A stretch of DNA of 64,000 nt from Mesorhizobium australicum (GCF_900177325.1 NZ_FXBL01000004.1:5275501-5339500); one strand, 5' to 3'. Positions 42,402-52,347 are shown, numbered from the stretch's first letter. The notes: generated by a model not told the origin, from the letters alone. Numbers and translations are program-made.

Positions 42402-44060
42402 GTGGCCGAACATGCGGATGCCATCGTGGTGGGCGGCGGGCTCGCCGGGCTCGTAGCGGCCGCCGAACTCGCCGATGCCGGCAGGCGCGTCGTCGTCCTG
42501 GAGCAGGAGGGCGAGAACTCGCTCGGCGGCCAGGCCTTCTGGTCGCTTGGAGGCCTCTTCTTCGTCGACAGCCCCGAGCAACGCCGCCTGCGCATCAAGG
42601 ACAGCCGCGAGTTGGCGTTGCAGGACTGGCTGGGCTCCGCCCAGTTCGACCGGCCCGGGGACGCATGGCCGCGCAAGGTGGCCGAAGCCTTCGTCGATTT
42701 CGCCGCCGGCGAAATGCGCCCATGGCTCCACGGCATGGGCATGCGCTGGTTTCCCGTCGTCGGCTGGGCCGAACGCGGCGGCGCGCAGGCACACGGCCAC
42801 GGCAATTCCGTGCCGCGTTTCCACATCACCTGGGGCACCGGCCCCGGCGTGGTCGAACCGTTCGAGCGGCGCGTGCGCGAACACGTCGCCAAGGGCCGCA
42901 TCGAGCTGAAGTTCCGCCACCAGGCGAGCCGCCTCGTCACCACCAACGGCGCGGTCGCCGGCGTCGCGGGCGAGATACTCGAACCTTCGACCGTGGAGCG
43001 GGGCCAGCAGTCCGGCCGCGCCGTCGTCGGCGCCTTCGAGCTGTCGGCCGGCGCGGTGCTGGTCACCTCCGGCGGCATCGGCGGCAACCACGAGCTGGTA
43101 CGCAGGAACTGGCCGGTCGCACGCCTTGGACCCGCGCCGAAGCGCATGGTGTCCGGCGTGCCGCATCACGTCGACGGCCGCATGATCGCGATCAGCCAGG
43201 AGGCGGGCGCGGCGGTCATCAACGCCGACCGAATGTGGCACTACACCGAGGGCGTTGCCAACTGGGCGCCGATCTGGCCGAACCACGGCATCCGCATCCT
43301 GCCCGGCCCGTCCTCGATGTGGTTCGACGCGCGCGGCGAGCGCCTGCCAGCGCCCTGCCTGCCGGGCTTCGACACGCTCGGTACGCTGAAGCACATCCTG
43401 TCCACCGGCTACGAATATTCCTGGTTCGTGCTCACCCAGTCGATCATCAAGAAGGAGTTTGCGCTGTCCGGCTCCGAGCAGAACCCCGACTTCACCTCGA
43501 AGAGCTGGCGCGCGGTGCTGAAGAGCCGGCGCGGCAAAGGCGCCCCGCCGCCGGTGGAGGCCTTCAAGGAGAAAGGCGAGGACTTCATCGTCCGCAACAC
43601 GCTGTCCGAACTCGTCGAGGCGATGAACGCGCTTGTCGGCGAAAGACTGATCGACCATGGCTACCTGAAGATGCAGATCGAGGCGCGCGACCGCGAGATC
43701 GCCAACCCCTTCGCCAAGGACGCGCAAATCACCGCCATCAATGGCGCCCGCAACTATCTCGGCGACAAGCTGATCCGTACGGCGAAGCCGCACCGCATCC
43801 TCGATCCCGCACATGGGCCGCTGATCGCCGTCAGGCTCAACGTGCTGACGCGCAAGACGCTCGGCGGCCTGCACACCAATCTCGATTCGCAGGTGCTCGA
43901 CACATCCGGCAATCCGATCCCCGGCCTCTACGCCGCGGGCGAGGTGTCTGGCTTCGGCGGCGGGGGGTATCACGGCTACAACGCGCTCGAAGGCACCTTT
44001 CTCGGCGGCTGCATCTTCTCAGGCCGCAATGCGGGCCGCCACGCCGCGCGTTCGGTCTAG
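42402..44060 (+). CDS. FAD-binding dehydrogenase, 3-ketosteroid dehydrogenase-like
   Basis: A 552-aa flavoprotein. The FAD loop is AIVVGGGLAGLVAAAELADAG at the N-terminus, and the second FAD motif is GLYAAGEVSGFGGGGYHGYNALEGTFLGGCIFSG at the C-terminus. This domain order is that of the fumarate reductase/3-ketosteroid dehydrogenase superfamily. No steroid-degradation genes are nearby, so the substrate is unknown. The GTG at 42402 was chosen because GGGAGGA (42391-42397) ends five bases upstream; an open frame to 42342 has no ribosome-binding site. A PanE-like gene follows nine bases later, so the two are likely one operon. Confidence 0.9.
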   Translation: MAEHADAIVVGGGLAGLVAAAELADAGRRVVVLEQEGENSLGGQAFWSLGGLFFVDSPEQRRLRIKDSRELALQDWLGSAQFDRPGDAWPRKVAEAFVDFAAGEMRPWLHGMGMRWFPVVGWAERGGAQAHGHGNSVPRFHITWGTGPGVVEPFERRVREHVAKGRIELKFRHQASRLVTTNGAVAGVAGEILEPSTVERGQQSGRAVVGAFELSAGAVLVTSGGIGGNHELVRRNWPVARLGPAPKRMVSGVPHHVDGRMIAISQEAGAAVINADRMWHYTEGVANWAPIWPNHGIRILPGPSSMWFDARGERLPAPCLPGFDTLGTLKHILSTGYEYSWFVLTQSIIKKEFALSGSEQNPDFTSKSWRAVLKSRRGKGAPPPVEAFKEKGEDFIVRNTLSELVEAMNALVGERLIDHGYLKMQIEARDREIANPFAKDAQITAINGARNYLGDKLIRTAKPHRILDPAHGPLIAVRLNVLTRKTLGGLHTNLDSQVLDTSGNPIPGLYAAGEVSGFGGGGYHGYNALEGTFLGGCIFSGRNAGRHAARSV

Positions 44061-44069
44061 CGGCGCGCA

Positions 44070-45116
44070 ATGATCAGCCCCGACGCCCGCATCGCGATCG
44101 CCGGCGCCGGCTCCATCGGCTGCTATGTCGGCGCATGCCTGACGCTGGCGCGGCGCAACGTCGTGCTCCTCGCCCGGCCGCGGCTGGTCGATGCGTTGCG
44201 CGATCATGGCACGCGGATCACCGATCTCGACCGACGCGACCGAATGCTTCTGCCGGGCGCTATCGAAGCGACCGCCGACCCCGCCGCCGCACTGGCCGAT
44301 GCCGCCGTGATCTTCGTCACCGTGAAGAGTGGCGACACAGCCGGCATGGCGGATCTGATCCTTCGCTTCGCACCACCGGACTCCCTCGTCGTCAGCCTGC
44401 AGAACGGTGTCGACAACGTCCCGCTGCTGCGCGAGCGACTCGGCGCAGACCGGGTCGTGGCCGGGATGGTGCCGTTCAACGTCGCCCAGACATGGCCTGG
44501 CGGCACACCCTCCTTCCATCGCGGCACCAGTGGCCACGTGGTCATCGATTCCGGACAGCCCGACCTGCGCTCACTGCTCGATGTCGACGGCGTCGGTTGC
44601 GCGGATCACCCGGACATGGCCGGCCTAGCCTGGTCGAAGCTGGCGTTCAACATGAACAACGCGCTCAACGCACTCTCCGGCCTGCCACTGAAACGCCAGC
44701 TCTCCGACCGCGCCTGGCGCCGCATCCTGGCCTCACAGATCGACGAACTGCTCCGGGTGACGAAGGCCGGTGGCATCGCTCTGCCGCCGATTGAAGGCGT
44801 GCGCCCGCGGACGATCGCGACCATCCTGCGCCTGCCGGACACCCTCTTCGGCCTCGTCGCCAGGCGCATGCTCGCGATCGACCCCGCCGCCACGTCCTCA
44901 ATGGCTGAGGATCTCGCCGCGCGCCGCCCCACCGAGATCGACTACCTGCAAGGCGCAGTCGTCAGGCTTGCGGAGACGCACCGAACGAGCGCCCCGATAT
45001 CGGAGGCGGTCATATCGCTCATCCGCGAACGAGAAGCAGGTAGGGGGAGTATCGCCTCCGCTGAAGCCTCGTCGAGAATCAGCGCCTTAGCTGGAAAAGC
45101 CCAAAGCGCTCGTTAG
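44070..45116 (+). CDS. Ketopantoate reductase (PanE/ApbA) family protein
   Basis: A 348-aa NADP-dependent reductase. The dinucleotide loop is IAIAGAGSIGCYVGACL, and the catalytic lysine and asparagine are expected in LAWSKLAFNMNNALNAL. It reads SLQNGVDN in the cofactor strand. The family includes true ketopantoate reductase and many paralogues acting on other 2-oxo acids; the link to a flavin dehydrogenase rather than to panB or panC favours a paralogue. The C-terminal end (EREAGRGSIASAEASS) is unusual. It follows the flavoprotein gene by nine bases. Confidence 0.88.
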   Translation: MISPDARIAIAGAGSIGCYVGACLTLARRNVVLLARPRLVDALRDHGTRITDLDRRDRMLLPGAIEATADPAAALADAAVIFVTVKSGDTAGMADLILRFAPPDSLVVSLQNGVDNVPLLRERLGADRVVAGMVPFNVAQTWPGGTPSFHRGTSGHVVIDSGQPDLRSLLDVDGVGCADHPDMAGLAWSKLAFNMNNALNALSGLPLKRQLSDRAWRRILASQIDELLRVTKAGGIALPPIEGVRPRTIATILRLPDTLFGLVARRMLAIDPAATSSMAEDLAARRPTEIDYLQGAVVRLAETHRTSAPISEAVISLIREREAGRGSIASAEASSRISALAGKAQSAR

Positions 45117-45126
45117 AAGTCGATAG

Positions 45127-45155
45127 TTGAGACTAGAGCAAAGGGCGGCTAGGCT
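45127..45155 (+). promoter_or_regulatory. Likely promoter of the transglutaminase-like gene
   Basis: TTGAGA (45127-45132) and TAGGCT (45150-45155) are spaced by exactly 17 bases, upstream of the ATG at 45188. A purine-rich GGGGAGGGG lies between the -10 box and the start codon. Only the -35 box is close to consensus. Confidence 0.45.
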
Positions 45156-45187
45156 GACTCTTACTTGGGGAGGGGCGGTCAGCACAC

Positions 45188-47158
45188 ATGAAGCAAGTGC
45201 AACGAGCTATATGCTTCGTCGGGTTGCTTGTGGCCCTCGCCCTGTCGCAGTCCGCGATCGCTGACAGCAGCGTCGCGCGTGGTCCCGAGGCGCCATGGGT
45301 CGAGATACTGGATGTACCAGCACGTGATCCGCTCTATGCCGACAGGATCCAGGGCGGACTGCATTACCTGCTGTCGGAATATCAGATCCAGCCGACTGAA
45401 GGCGGCTGGGAAACCTATCACCGCATTTCCTATAAGATCGTCGACCGCACCGGTCTGGAAAGCGCCGCCTCCATCAGTCTCGAGTTCGACCCGGAAGCAG
45501 AGATCGTTACGCTCAATCGGCTTAACATCATCCGGGACGGCGAGATCATCGACCAGCGCCAGGTCGCCAGGATCCAGACCGCGCGGCGGGAACCGGACGC
45601 GGAGCGCGGCGTGTTCGACGGCCGGCTGACGGCATACATCAACCTGGACGATGTCCGCGTCGGCGACGTCATCGACTGGGCAAGCACGTCCAGGCACAGT
45701 CCGGCGGTCGGCAAACACCTCTTTTACGCGGCGTTCGAGGTGGAATGGACGGTGCCCGTGGGCCGCTTTCGTGTGAAGGCGTTTACGCCACCCGGAAGGG
45801 AACTCGTCTACACGTCCCGCGAGACCGAGCTTCAAGCTGATCTTGTGACCGAAGGCGGCATCAAGGCTCTCGTCTGGGACGTTATCAATCCCGAGCCGAT
45901 TAACGATCAACCCAATGCACCAGCGGACTTTCCCGTACAGGGGCGCATTGAAATCTCATCGACTCGAGATTGGGCCGACATTGTCGCCGCAGTGCGTCCG
46001 CATTACCAACTGAACCGGACACTTCCAGAGACCTTCAAGACAAAGATCGCGTCGATCGCCAGCCGCTACGCCTCGGCTCAGGACCGGCTCATCGAGGCGA
46101 TGCGTATCGTGCAGGACGATATCCGCTACGTCAGCCTTTCGATCGGCACCGGCACCTACATTCCGCGCAGCCCGGAGGAAGTGATCGCGAGCGGCTTTGG
46201 CGACTGCAAGGACAAATCGCTGTTGCTTGCGATCGCACTGCGCTCGCTCGGTATCGAAGCCGATGTGGCGCTCACCCATTCCTTCGAAGGGGCAGCATTG
46301 CTGCAACGTTTGCCGGCTGTGTCAGTATTCAACCACGCCATCGTGCGGGCGAGAATCGACGGAAGACCCTATTGGATCGATCCGACGAACTATCTGCAAG
46401 GCGGACGCGCCGACACGATCGTCGTCCCGCAGTTCGCCTATGCTCTGCCCTTGACCGACGACACGGCCGCCCTTGAGCCTATCCCCAGGCCACGGTTGGT
46501 CGAACCGACGTCAAGTGTCCTGGAAACCTTCGACATGCCCCGCGCCGACGAACCGATGACGCTGCGTGTCGAGACCACGTATCGGGCGGATTCCGCCGAT
46601 TGGATGCGTTACAAGCTGATGAATGAATCGCCGGCCAAGCTGTCGAACAACTACCTCAAATATTACGACGGGCTCTATCCGGGCATAAGCCGCGTCGCCG
46701 CCCTGGACATCAGCGACGACCGCGACGCCAACATCGTGAAGGTTGTCGAGCGCTATGAGCTCAGCGCAGCCAAGTTGAAGGCCGATGGCCTCATCAAGGA
46801 GTTCCCTCTCAAGGCCGACATTGCGCTCGGCGACTTTCCGACGCCGAGCAGCGTCGACCGCGTCGCGCCGGTCTGGATCGGACAGCCCGTGTTCAAGCAA
46901 CATACCACACTCGTACGCAACCTGAAGGCGCGTTTCAGGGCACCGGAAAATTCGGCCCAGGATGTTGCGCCCTTCGCAGCACTCACGGCCGTTACCAAGG
47001 CGACCGATACCAGCTTCCAGGTCATCTGGACGTTCATGACCTTCACGGACCAGGTCTCACCCGCCTATCTGTCCAGATACTCGAAGCGACTGGACGACTT
47101 CTGGGCAAACTCGAAATGGACCTTCGACTTCACCTACGTCGCAAAGCCGGGCGAATAG
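45188..47158 (+). CDS. Secreted DUF3857/transglutaminase-like protein
   Basis: A 656-aa exported protein. A signal peptide spans residues 1-26 (FVGLLVALALSQSAIA). A DUF3857 domain follows (about 55-240), then a transglutaminase-like cysteine-peptidase fold. Its catalytic triad is Cys340 (GFGDCKDKSLLLAIALRSLG), His383 (FNHAIVRARIDG) and Asp398 (YWIDPTN). The last 200 residues form a beta-rich domain. Such proteins are probably periplasmic, with unknown substrate; the triad is intact, so it is likely active. It is monocistronic, with its own promoter, and its stop lies two bases from the convergent ABC exporter gene. Confidence 0.88.
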   Translation: MKQVQRAICFVGLLVALALSQSAIADSSVARGPEAPWVEILDVPARDPLYADRIQGGLHYLLSEYQIQPTEGGWETYHRISYKIVDRTGLESAASISLEFDPEAEIVTLNRLNIIRDGEIIDQRQVARIQTARREPDAERGVFDGRLTAYINLDDVRVGDVIDWASTSRHSPAVGKHLFYAAFEVEWTVPVGRFRVKAFTPPGRELVYTSRETELQADLVTEGGIKALVWDVINPEPINDQPNAPADFPVQGRIEISSTRDWADIVAAVRPHYQLNRTLPETFKTKIASIASRYASAQDRLIEAMRIVQDDIRYVSLSIGTGTYIPRSPEEVIASGFGDCKDKSLLLAIALRSLGIEADVALTHSFEGAALLQRLPAVSVFNHAIVRARIDGRPYWIDPTNYLQGGRADTIVVPQFAYALPLTDDTAALEPIPRPRLVEPTSSVLETFDMPRADEPMTLRVETTYRADSADWMRYKLMNESPAKLSNNYLKYYDGLYPGISRVAALDISDDRDANIVKVVERYELSAAKLKADGLIKEFPLKADIALGDFPTPSSVDRVAPVWIGQPVFKQHTTLVRNLKARFRAPENSAQDVAPFAALTAVTKATDTSFQVIWTFMTFTDQVSPAYLSRYSKRLDDFWANSKWTFDFTYVAKPGE

Positions 47159-47159
47159 C

Positions 47160-48965
47160 TTACTCCGCCGCGCTCCTGAACGCGCTGGCGCCCGTCTCGA
47201 ACTGCAGCCGCGCCAGGCGCGCGTAGACGCCGCCCTTGGCGACCAGCGAGGCGTGCGTGCCTTCCTCGACGATCTCGCCACCATCGAGCACGAGGATTCG
47301 GTCGGCCTTGAGAACGGTCGCCAGCCGGTGCGCAATGACCAGCGTGGTGCGGCCCTTCATCAGCCGTTCCAGCGCGGTCTGCACCAGCGTCTCGCTTTCC
47401 GCATCGAGCGCGGAGGTGGCCTCGTCGAGTAGCAGGATCGGGGCGTCGCGGAGGATCGCTCGTGCGATCGCGATGCGCTGGCGCTGGCCGCCAGACAGCG
47501 TCACGCCACGCTCGCCGACGACCGTCTGGTAGCCGGCGCCGAGCTTGTCGATAAACTCGGACGCCAGCGCATCATGCGCCGCCCGCTCGATGTCGATCTG
47601 GTTGGCCTCGGGGCGACCGAAGGCGATGTTGTCGCGCACCGAGGCGGCGAAGATGGTCACGTCCTGCGGCACAATGGCGATTCGCCGGCGCAATTCCTGC
47701 GGGTCGGCCTCGCTGATGTCGACGCCGTCGACGCGGATCCTGCCCGTCTGCGGGTCGTAGAAGCGCAGGATGAGCGAGAAGACGGTGCTCTTGCCGGCGC
47801 CGGACGGACCGACGATCGCGACCGTCTCGCCCGGCTCGACCGTGAAGGAGACCGAGGTAAGCGACGGCATGTCACGACGCCCCGGATAGGCGAAGGAGAC
47901 GTCCTCGAAGGACACGCGGCCGAGCGCCGGCGAGGGAAGCGCCTTCGGATCGGCCGGCGCCGCGATCTCCGGCTCCTCGGCAAGGATCTCGGTCAGCCGT
48001 TCGGCGGCGCCCGCTGCCTGGCTGAGCTCGCCCCATACTTCCGACAGCGCACCCAACGCGCCGGCCGCGAACACCGAATAGAGCAGGAACTGGCCGAGCG
48101 TGCCGGCCGACATCGTGCCGTCGAGCACGTCGCGTGAACCGAACCAGAGCACGGCCACGACCGAAGCGAAGATAGTGAAAATCGCGAAGAAGGTGAGGAT
48201 CGAGCGGGCGAAGACCGACGACCTGGCCGCGTCGAACGCTGCGTTGACCGCGCGCTCGAAGCGGGAGACGACGATCGGTTCCGCAGTGAAGGCCTGCATC
48301 GTGCGCGGCGCGCCGATCTGCTCGCTGGCATAGGCGGTCGCCCGCGCGAGCGTATCCTGCGCCAGCCGCGACTTGCGCCTCACCGATCGGCCGAAGGCGA
48401 CGAGCGGCAACACGATCACCGGGATCGCGGTGATGACGAGGCCGGAAAGCTTCGGACTGGTGACGACCATCATTCCGACCGCGCCGAGCCCCATGATGGC
48501 GTTGCGCAACGCCACCGAGGACGTCGCGCCGACGGCGGACTTGATCTGGGTCGTGTCGGCAGTCAGCCGCGAGACGATCTCGCCCGATTGCGACCGATCG
48601 AAGAAGGCGGGCGAAAGCGTCGTGACATGAGCGAAGACGTCGCGGCGTATGTCGGACACGACACGTTCGCCGAGTGTGATGACGAAATAATACCGGCAGG
48701 CGGATGCCAGCGCGAGCACCGCGGCGATGACCACGAGCATACTGAAATAATTGGCGATGAAGGTGGAATCGCCGCCGGTGAAGCCGTGGTCCACCATCCG
48801 GCGCACCGCGAGCGGCAGGGTCAGCGTCATGGCGGCGGCAAGCATGAGGAAGAAGACCGATGCCGCGACCATGCCCTTGTACCGGCCGAGATAGGGGAAC
48901 AGCCGCGCCAGCGGCCTGAGCGAGCCGCGCCTTGGTTCTTCCTGGATTGGTTTATCTTCGGCCAT
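47160..48965 (-). CDS. MsbA-like ABC exporter (permease fused to ATPase)
   Basis: A 601-aa half-transporter. Six membrane helices cover about residues 25-320, followed by an ATPase with Walker [19 protein letters not shown], signature [18 protein letters not shown], Walker [18 protein letters not shown] and the H-loop VIAHRL. It forms homodimers that export lipids or drugs; the specific substrate is not visible. The ATG at 48965 is used. The gene is divergent from rpmE across a 320-base gap and converges on the transglutaminase-like gene. Confidence 0.92.
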   Translation of the reverse strand: MAEDKPIQEEPRRGSLRPLARLFPYLGRYKGMVAASVFFLMLAAAMTLTLPLAVRRMVDHGFTGGDSTFIANYFSMLVVIAAVLALASACRYYFVITLGERVVSDIRRDVFAHVTTLSPAFFDRSQSGEIVSRLTADTTQIKSAVGATSSVALRNAIMGLGAVGMMVVTSPKLSGLVITAIPVIVLPLVAFGRSVRRKSRLAQDTLARATAYASEQIGAPRTMQAFTAEPIVVSRFERAVNAAFDAARSSVFARSILTFFAIFTIFASVVAVLWFGSRDVLDGTMSAGTLGQFLLYSVFAAGALGALSEVWGELSQAAGAAERLTEILAEEPEIAAPADPKALPSPALGRVSFEDVSFAYPGRRDMPSLTSVSFTVEPGETVAIVGPSGAGKSTVFSLILRFYDPQTGRIRVDGVDISEADPQELRRRIAIVPQDVTIFAASVRDNIAFGRPEANQIDIERAAHDALASEFIDKLGAGYQTVVGERGVTLSGGQRQRIAIARAILRDAPILLLDEATSALDAESETLVQTALERLMKGRTTLVIAHRLATVLKADRILVLDGGEIVEEGTHASLVAKGGVYARLARLQFETGASAFRSAAE

Positions 48966-49285
48966 CGCTCTGCGGTCCTCGTCCCGTCGGTCCGGGATCT
49001 GTTCTCATCAACGGTTCGGACGAACCTAATCGTCCATTTCGGCATCGCGAAGCCTTGACGGAAATCAATTCGGCCTTGGCGCTCTTCCGGCGCCAAACGA
49101 TCATGCCTTATACTCACAGACGCATAATGGGCACGTGCCGTATTGTCGGCTGGGCGGACTTGTGCTTCTCGGGGTCGTGCTGTATAGGGCACGCCGACCG
49201 TTTTCGAAGCCGTAGCCGTCCATGGCCGCGGCTTCAAGCTTTAGAGACCGGGCGCATCGCCGCACCGCTGTTCAGGACGAGACCG
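48966..49285. other. 320-base intergenic region between ABC exporter and rpmE
   Basis: No gene is visible on either strand. It must hold the divergent promoters of the exporter and rpmE. A convincing plus-strand promoter is annotated at 49160-49188. A hairpin with arms TTGGCGC (49076-49082) and GCGCCAA (49090-49096) lies between the two transcription units. TTATAC (49104-49109), 17 bases after TTCCGG, could be a second weak promoter. The rest shows nothing recognisable. Confidence 0.6.
49160..49188 (+). promoter_or_regulatory. Promoter of rpmE
   Basis: TTGTGC (49160-49165) and TATAGG (49183-49188) are spaced by 17 bases. Transcription would begin near 49195, leaving a leader of about 90 bases before the rpmE ATG. 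A strong constitutive promoter is expected for a ribosomal protein gene. Confidence 0.5.
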
Positions 49286-49507
49286 ATGAAAGACAAGATC
49301 CATCCCGACTACCACACGATCAAGATCGTGATGACCGACGGCACCGAGTACCTGACCCGCTCCACCTGGGGCAAGGAAGGGGACACGATGAACCTCGACA
49401 TCGACCCGACGACGCACCCGGCCTGGACCGGCGGCAACCAGAACCTCCTGGACCGCGGCGGCCGCGTCACCAAGTTCAAGAGCAAGTTCGCCAACCTCGG
49501 CATCTAA
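49286..49507 (+). CDS. rpmE: 50S ribosomal protein L31
   Basis: A 73-aa ribosomal protein of the large-subunit surface. The start [19 protein letters not shown] and the [18 protein letters not shown] end are typical of alphaproteobacterial L31. It is the zinc-free (C-) form: the CxxC positions of zinc-binding L31 are absent. Upstream in-frame ATG/GTG codons exist but the conserved protein begins at 49286. It is monocistronic, with its own promoter and an unusually strong terminator 18 bases after the stop. Confidence 0.97.
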   Translation: MKDKIHPDYHTIKIVMTDGTEYLTRSTWGKEGDTMNLDIDPTTHPAWTGGNQNLLDRGGRVTKFKSKFANLGI

Positions 49508-49524
49508 GCCTGACGGTAGCGTTG

Positions 49525-49564
49525 GACATGAAAAAACCCCGCTCCGGCGGGGTTTTTTCATGTC
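49525..49564. terminator. Bidirectional intrinsic terminator between rpmE and the Rdx gene
   Basis: GACATGAAAAAACCCCGC (49525-49542) pairs without mismatch with GCGGGGTTTTTTCATGTC (49547-49564) around the loop TCCG. The A6 and T6 tracts flanking the CCCCGC/GCGGGG core provide a U-tract on both strands, so it can terminate rpmE on the plus strand and the yebC-Rdx transcript on the minus strand. The right arm overlaps the stop codon of the Rdx gene (49563-49565). Confidence 0.95.
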
Positions 49565-49847
49565 AGGGCTTCTTGTCGAGATGCCCGAGCTGTTTCTCCG
49601 GCCACACCCTGTCGCGAAGGCGCCGCTTGAGCTCCGCGGCTTCCGGAAAGCCGCCGTCGCGCTTGCGCTCCCAGATCAGCTCGCCGTCGCAGTGGACCTC
49701 GTAGATTCCGCCGGTGCCCGGCACCAGCGTCACCTCGCCGAGATCCGCGCCGAAGCTGAAGAGCAGCTCCTGCGCCATCCAGGCGGCGCGCAGCATCCAG
49801 TTGCACTGGGTGCAGTAGATGATGCGGATGGAAGGTTTATCGCTCAC
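49563..49847 (-). CDS. SelT/SelW/SelH (Rdx) family protein, cysteine form
   Basis: A 94-aa thioredoxin-like protein of the Rdx family. The redox motif is CTQCNW (Cys12-x-x-Cys15), where eukaryotic and some bacterial relatives have selenocysteine in the second position. Typical parts are [23 protein letters not shown] and [24 protein letters not shown]. It probably acts in thiol redox control in the cytosol. The ATG overlaps the yebC stop by four bases, so it is co-translated with YebC. Its stop lies inside the shared terminator. Confidence 0.93.
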   Translation of the reverse strand: MSDKPSIRIIYCTQCNWMLRAAWMAQELLFSFGADLGEVTLVPGTGGIYEVHCDGELIWERKRDGGFPEAAELKRRLRDRVWPEKQLGHLDKKP

Positions 49848-50593
49848 GCCGCGCTGAGCTTGGCAAGCGTGGCGTCGTCGACCTCGAAATTGGCGTAGAC
49901 GTTCTGCACGTCGTCGTCGTCCTCAAGGGCTGCCACCAGCTTCATCAGCGACTGAGCGCGCTCTTCGTCGACCGGGATGTTGTTCTGCGGCTTCCAGATC
50001 GTCTTCACCGACTGGGCCTCGCCGAGCGACGCTTCGAGCGCGGAGGACACGTCGCCGATGCTCTCGAAGGCGCAGATGATGACGTGGCTCTCCTCGTCCG
50101 ACTGCACGTCGTCGGCGCCCGCCTCGATCGCCGCGTCCATCGCTTTGTCCGCCGATGCCGCGGAGGCCGGGTAGACGATCTCGCCGACACGGTCCCACAT
50201 GAACGACACCGAGCCGGTTTCGCCGAGCGCCCCGCCGGCCTTGGTGAAGCAGGCGCGGACGTTGGAGGCGGTGCGGTTGCGGTTGTCGGTCAGCGCCTCG
50301 ACGATGACGGCGACGCCGCCCGGCCCGTAGCCCTCGTAGCGCACCTCGTCATAGTTCTCCGCGTCGCCACCGGCGGCCTTGTTGATGGCGCGCTGGATGT
50401 TGTCCTTCGGCATCGACTCGGCCTTGGCGTTCTGGATCGCGAGCCGCAGGCGCGGATTGAAGTTCGGGTCGGGCGCGCCCATCTTGGCCGCCACGGTAAT
50501 TTCGCGCGCGAGCTTGGAAAAAGCCTTGGAACGCATCGCGTCCTGGCGACCCTTGCGATGCATGATGTTCTTGAACTGGGAATGACCGGCCAT
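49844..50593 (-). CDS. yebC: YebC/PmpR family transcriptional regulator or translation factor
   Basis: A 249-aa protein of the TACO1/YebC family. The start [32 protein letters not shown] is nearly invariant; the three-domain pattern continues with [16 protein letters not shown] and [19 protein letters not shown] segments. Members act as transcriptional regulators, and the closest human relative aids translation of proline-rich stretches. It is the first gene of a two-gene unit with the Rdx protein. Confidence 0.97.
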   Translation of the reverse strand: MAGHSQFKNIMHRKGRQDAMRSKAFSKLAREITVAAKMGAPDPNFNPRLRLAIQNAKAESMPKDNIQRAINKAAGGDAENYDEVRYEGYGPGGVAVIVEALTDNRNRTASNVRACFTKAGGALGETGSVSFMWDRVGEIVYPASAASADKAMDAAIEAGADDVQSDEESHVIICAFESIGDVSSALEASLGEAQSVKTIWKPQNNIPVDEERAQSLMKLVAALEDDDDVQNVYANFEVDDATLAKLSAA

Positions 50594-50757
50594 GAGCCCT
50601 TCAGGTCCTGCAATGGTTGGATTTGGTGGGCTGCCTTACACCAGAAGCCTCGCTTTCGTCCAGAACCGCTCTTTCCCGCCCCATCTCGCGCAATCGTGAT
50701 GATACGATCCGCGCCAGCTTGACGATACTCTCGGTCAGACGAACCGGGAGGCCAGAC

Positions 50758-51582
50758 ATGCGCCGCTTCCGCCTGGCAATCGTGGCCGCAGCACTGCTGG
50801 GAGCCTTCACGGTGGCCTCCCGCGCCCAGCAGGAGGATCCCGTCCCCTCGTCCTGCATCGCGATGGCACAGTCGCTGCCGAACGTCGTCTATGCCAACTT
50901 CACGCCGCAGATCGCGCAGGCCGACGTGGCGAAGGGCGAGGTGACCATCACCTATGTCGGCCATTCCACCTACCTGATCGACACGCCCGGTGGCGTGCGT
51001 GTCGCCACGGACTATTCCGGCCGCTATCCGGTCGACCCGATGCCGCGCGTCGTTACCATGAACAAGGCCCATTCCGGCCATTTCACCCGCACGCCCGACC
51101 CATCGATCGAATACCCGCTCAACGGCTGGGCCGAGGGCGGCGAGCCGGCCCGACACCGCGTCGTGGTCGGCGATCTCTACGTCCGCAACGTGCCGACCGA
51201 CATTCGCACCTGGGAAGGCGGCATGGAGATCGACGGCAACTCGATCTTCATCTTCGAGGCGGCGGGCCTTTGCATCGGCCATCTCGGCCACCTGCACCAC
51301 GACCTCACCGACGCGCATTATGCCGCCATCGGCCGGCTCGACGTGCTGATGGTACCGGTCGACGGCGGCATGACCCAGTCGCTGACCAATATGAGCAGGA
51401 TCGCAGAGCGGCTCTATTCCTCGGTCATCCTGCCGATGCACCGCCACGCGACGCCGATCGGCGAATTCATCTCGCTGATGGGCGAAGGCTTCGCCACCGA
51501 CTTCCGCTCCGAACGCTCGGTCAGGCTGTCGCTGTCCAATCTTCCCCGCCAGCCGACGATCGTCATCCTCGACGGCGTCTGA
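50758..51582 (+). CDS. Exported metallo-beta-lactamase-fold hydrolase
   Basis: A 274-aa protein with a signal peptide at residues 1-23 (LAIVAAALLGAFTVASRA). The mature part resembles UlaG-type MBL hydrolases: VTITYVGHSTYLIDTPGGVRVATDYSG, then AHSGHF in the place of the HxHxDH metal motif, and LGHLHHDL, VPVDGG and LPMHRHATP for the other ligands. The first motif is degenerate, so zinc binding may be altered. GGGAGG ends six bases before the ATG at 50758. It converges on mtgA. Confidence 0.87.
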   Translation: MRRFRLAIVAAALLGAFTVASRAQQEDPVPSSCIAMAQSLPNVVYANFTPQIAQADVAKGEVTITYVGHSTYLIDTPGGVRVATDYSGRYPVDPMPRVVTMNKAHSGHFTRTPDPSIEYPLNGWAEGGEPARHRVVVGDLYVRNVPTDIRTWEGGMEIDGNSIFIFEAAGLCIGHLGHLHHDLTDAHYAAIGRLDVLMVPVDGGMTQSLTNMSRIAERLYSSVILPMHRHATPIGEFISLMGEGFATDFRSERSVRLSLSNLPRQPTIVILDGV

Positions 51583-51585
51583 GCC

Positions 51586-52347
51586 CTATTGCAGGCACCT
51601 GACATAGTCGCCGGCGTTGCGCGCGCGGCGCTCTATGATATTGGCGATGCGGCGCATGCTGGCCGAGGGCTTCGCCGGATTGCGCAGGATCGGGTTTGGC
51701 AGCGCGGCCGTGAGAAGCGCCGCCTCGCGACGCGACAGGTTCTTCGCCGACTTGCCGAAATGGTGCTGCGCGGCAGCCTCCGCGCCATAGATGTTCGGCC
51801 CCAGCTCGGCGATGTTTATGTAGATTTCCATGATACGGTGCTTCGGCACCACGAGGTCGAAATAGACCGCCAGCGGCAGCTCGATCACCTTGCGCACCGA
51901 CCCCAGCGGCCGGTGCCAGAGAAAGAGGTTCTTCACCGTCTGCATGGTGATGGTCGAGGCGCCGCGGGTGAGTTCGCCTTCCATCGCGTCGGTCAGCACC
52001 GCGCTAAGTTCCCGCAGGTCCACGCCGTAATGCGAGCAGAACTGGCCGTCTTCCGACATCACGATCGAATGGAGCAGCGGCGGCGCGACCTCCTCCAGCG
52101 ACACCCATTGCCGATCATACCCCTGCAAGGTCGCCAGATCTTTCAGCATCAGCGTCGAGACGGGATGCACGAAAGGCAGGATGTAGAGAAAGGTCAGCAC
52201 AAAGGGCAGCGCCGCCAGCACCACGAGCCCGACGACGATTCGCCTGACCCAGCCGCGCCTGCCTTGCCCTGCCCTCACCCTTCCCGCGGCCATGTCCGGC
52301 TCCGGATCGACGGCGGGCATGCTCGTCCTGGGAGTGCCTTTTGCCAT
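51586..52347 (-). CDS. mtgA: Monofunctional peptidoglycan glycosyltransferase MtgA
   Basis: A 253-aa inner-membrane enzyme that polymerises lipid II into glycan strands. A single helix ([23 protein letters not shown]) anchors it, followed by the GT51 domain with the catalytic glutamate in [16 protein letters not shown], then [16 protein letters not shown] and [21 protein letters not shown]. There is no transpeptidase domain. The start is uncertain; ATG at 52347 is used, and ATG at 52359 or TTG at 52383 would add 4 or 12 residues. It diverges from ispA. Confidence 0.94.
   Translation of the reverse strand: MAKGTPRTSMPAVDPEPDMAAGRVRAGQGRRGWVRRIVVGLVVLAALPFVLTFLYILPFVHPVSTLMLKDLATLQGYDRQWVSLEEVAPPLLHSIVMSEDGQFCSHYGVDLRELSAVLTDAMEGELTRGASTITMQTVKNLFLWHRPLGSVRKVIELPLAVYFDLVVPKHRIMEIYINIAELGPNIYGAEAAAQHHFGKSAKNLSRREAALLTAALPNPILRNPAKPSASMRRIANIIERRARNAGDYVRCLQ

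Noticed and set aside
42665..44794. A 709-codon plus-strand frame
   Set aside because: It overlaps the FAD dehydrogenase and PanE genes out of frame, with extreme Arg content and no motif.
49800..49847. Selenoprotein of the SelW type
   Set aside because: The redox motif is encoded as Cys-x-x-Cys with no internal TGA.
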